From the NCBI GenBank assembly GCA_018261905.1, contig JAGTRU010000026.1, positions 27,346 to 91,345 on the forward strand: 64,000 bases of DNA. The letters are read 5' to 3'. The translations under genes and the position numbers were made by a program. Under the pieces are notes generated by a model. That model made no database searches. It saw only the letters and a list, made by a program, of their open reading frames with translations, and was not told the origin of the DNA. Below, one piece after another: positions 62,900 through 64,000 of the stretch (position 1 is its first letter; each line of letters starts with the position of its first letter). The DNA comes from Pseudomonadota bacterium (GTDB taxonomy: Bacteria; Pseudomonadota; Gammaproteobacteria; Burkholderiales; Rhodocyclaceae).

Positions 62900-64000
62900 C
62901 TATAGATCAATGTCTTTTTTGGGGGTGCCCTTAATGCGCGATTTGTTGTCGTACTCGGCCCAACGTCGCATTTCCTGATGCGACTCGTCCGTCGCATCCG
63001 CAAGATTTCCAATGTAATTTTTTGCATCGAGGATACGGGCGCGCTCAGCCTGCTCGTTCGATTGAGCGAAGTTAGTAGGTGCCATCATCGCAGCGCTCAT
63101 GCCATGGAGTACCCAGATTCTTCCTGGGTATTGCTGGATGCTGGTCCATAAGTCTTTGCGCTGCACCTCATCTAGGTTTATTTCGCCATTTCCATCAGTA
63201 GCCCCCGAGGCCAAAGTTCGTTCATGCATCGCGTCGTCATGTAAATGGTATGTGGCGAGACCTGGATCCTCGAATTCCATATTTTTTGCTAATACAATTT
63301 TCCAGTCCCTGCTTGCACCGTCTGAGCCTGCGAATCCAGGGATATCTTGCAACTTGAGTTTGAAGTCCAGTTTTTCCGGTGCCAGTTCATTCCTTGGCAT
63401 CGAAGGTAGTTGGTAACTCATCTGCGCCGGCCCACTAAACTTCTTGTTCGACGCATGAATCGTAATCGTCCCCGGGCACTGCACGACAATCCCGCCGTCA
63501 ATCGTGATGCTCGCCCCGCCGCTTACCGCCAGATGCACTTTCTTCGCCGCCGCGAAGTCGATGTTGGCGTTGGCGGAAACCAGCTTCATATCCTTCTTCG
63601 CCTGGAATTTCATCTCGTCGCTCTGCGCCTGCAGGTCGATGTCGTCCTTGGCGGCGATCAGTTTGAGGCCGGTGTTGCCGTCGCCCGGTTGAATGGCGCC
63701 GGCCAAGAGGCCGATGGCCTGGCCGCTGTGGATTCTGGCCTGGCCGGCGATGGCGAAGTTGCTGTCCTGGCCGCTGGCCAGGGTGGTGGTTTCGCCGGTG
63801 GCGAATTGCAGGTTCTGGCCGGCGATGTTGCCGAAGCCGGCTTTCCCCGCCTGGAGGATGGCCGGGTCGGTGAGGTGGGGGTGCTTGTCGCGGCCGGTGG
63901 CGATGTTCTTTTGCCCGGCGTCGTTGAGCGCGGCGCTCTGGTCCTTGCCGTCGACCATGCCGCTGGCCACCTTGTGCAGGGCCTTGAGCGGGGCGGCGGT
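62900..64000 (-). CDS. vgrG: VgrG (TssI) spike protein, 3' part only
   Basis: Continues beyond the window; 367 codons visible. The first visible part has the DUF2345 beta-helix extension (AAPLKALHKVASGMVDG; HLTDPAILQAGKAGFG). After about residue 190 of the visible part the sequence changes to a C-terminal extension (SSMP-type linker PSMPRNELAPEKLDF, GRIWVLHGMSAAMM) ending KGTPKKDIDL. The extension probably docks the phospholipase effector. The 5' part lies to the right. Confidence 0.88.
   Translation of the reverse strand, partial: TAAPLKALHKVASGMVDGKDQSAALNDAGQKNIATGRDKHPHLTDPAILQAGKAGFGNIAGQNLQFATGETTTLASGQDSNFAIAGQARIHSGQAIGLLAGAIQPGDGNTGLKLIAAKDDIDLQAQSDEMKFQAKKDMKLVSANANIDFAAAKKVHLAVSGGASITIDGGIVVQCPGTITIHASNKKFSGPAQMSYQLPSMPRNELAPEKLDFKLKLQDIPGFAGSDGASRDWKIVLAKNMEFEDPGLATYHLHDDAMHERTLASGATDGNGEINLDEVQRKDLWTSIQQYPGRIWVLHGMSAAMMAPTNFAQSNEQAERARILDAKNYIGNLADATDESHQEMRRWAEYDNKSRIKGTPKKDIDL

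Overview
The window is a G+C-rich chromosomal segment that fits a betaproteobacterium of the Rhodocyclales type (Dechloromonas/Azonexus/Aromatoleum-like). This taxonomic call is an inference from gene content: a three-subunit acetone carboxylase, phasin, the blocks ffs-dnaX-ybaB-recR and petABC-sspA-sspB, a tungsten aldehyde oxidoreductase (AOR) operon of the Aromatoleum kind, and assimilatory nitrate reduction beside ybiB/cbiX/nasT. No tRNA, rRNA or CRISPR array was seen.

Region 1 (1-12 kb) is an acetone/ketone module. A sigma-54 activator (acxR) is divergent from acxABC. The gap between them holds a near-consensus -24/-12 promoter and two TGT-N11-ACA palindromes 31 bp apart. Downstream lie a fused acetoacetate CoA-transferase, a small translationally coupled ORF and a carboxymuconolactone-decarboxylase-like protein. 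The expected flow is acetone to acetoacetate to acetoacetyl-CoA.

Region 2 (12-33 kb) is mostly housekeeping: tag, an hflX-type GTPase, phasin with a PhaR-like operator, an RRM protein, a CPA1 antiporter, a GapN-like dehydrogenase lacking the usual catalytic Glu, a minimal ProQ, ugpB-ugpQ, alaS, ompW with an FNR box, 4.5S RNA, dnaX-ybaB-recR, petABC and sspAB. The cytochrome b gene (petB) is broken by an internal out-of-frame deletion.

Region 3 (33-46 kb) is nitrate assimilation: ybiB, cbiX, nasT, nrtABC, nirBD and nasA. The leader before nrtA carries tandem NtrC sites, a perfect sigma-54 promoter, two A1/G4 hexaloop hairpins and an overlapping terminator, which is a complete NtrC plus NasT (ANTAR) control region. 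A 239-bp element with 17-bp perfect terminal inverted repeats sits between nirD and nasA.

Region 4 (46-53 kb) is accessory: a PD-(D/E)XK plus winged-helix protein coupled to a nucleotidyltransferase (AbiE-like pair) under palindromic operators, a chemoreceptor, an A+T-rich HEPN-type gene bracketed by two related palindromic repeats, and an ADP-ribosylglycohydrolase-fold protein without its metal-binding motif.

Region 5 (53-57.6 kb) is an AOR operon (aorA, aorB, aorC, a MoaD-like gene and one unknown gene) with an intrinsic terminator between aorB and aorC. Region 6 (57.8-64 kb, reverse strand) is a type VI secretion effector locus: the 3' part of vgrG, a two-HKD phospholipase D effector, a signal-peptide-bearing putative immunity protein with YD-like repeats, and a frameshifted duplicate of the effector's C-terminal region beyond it.
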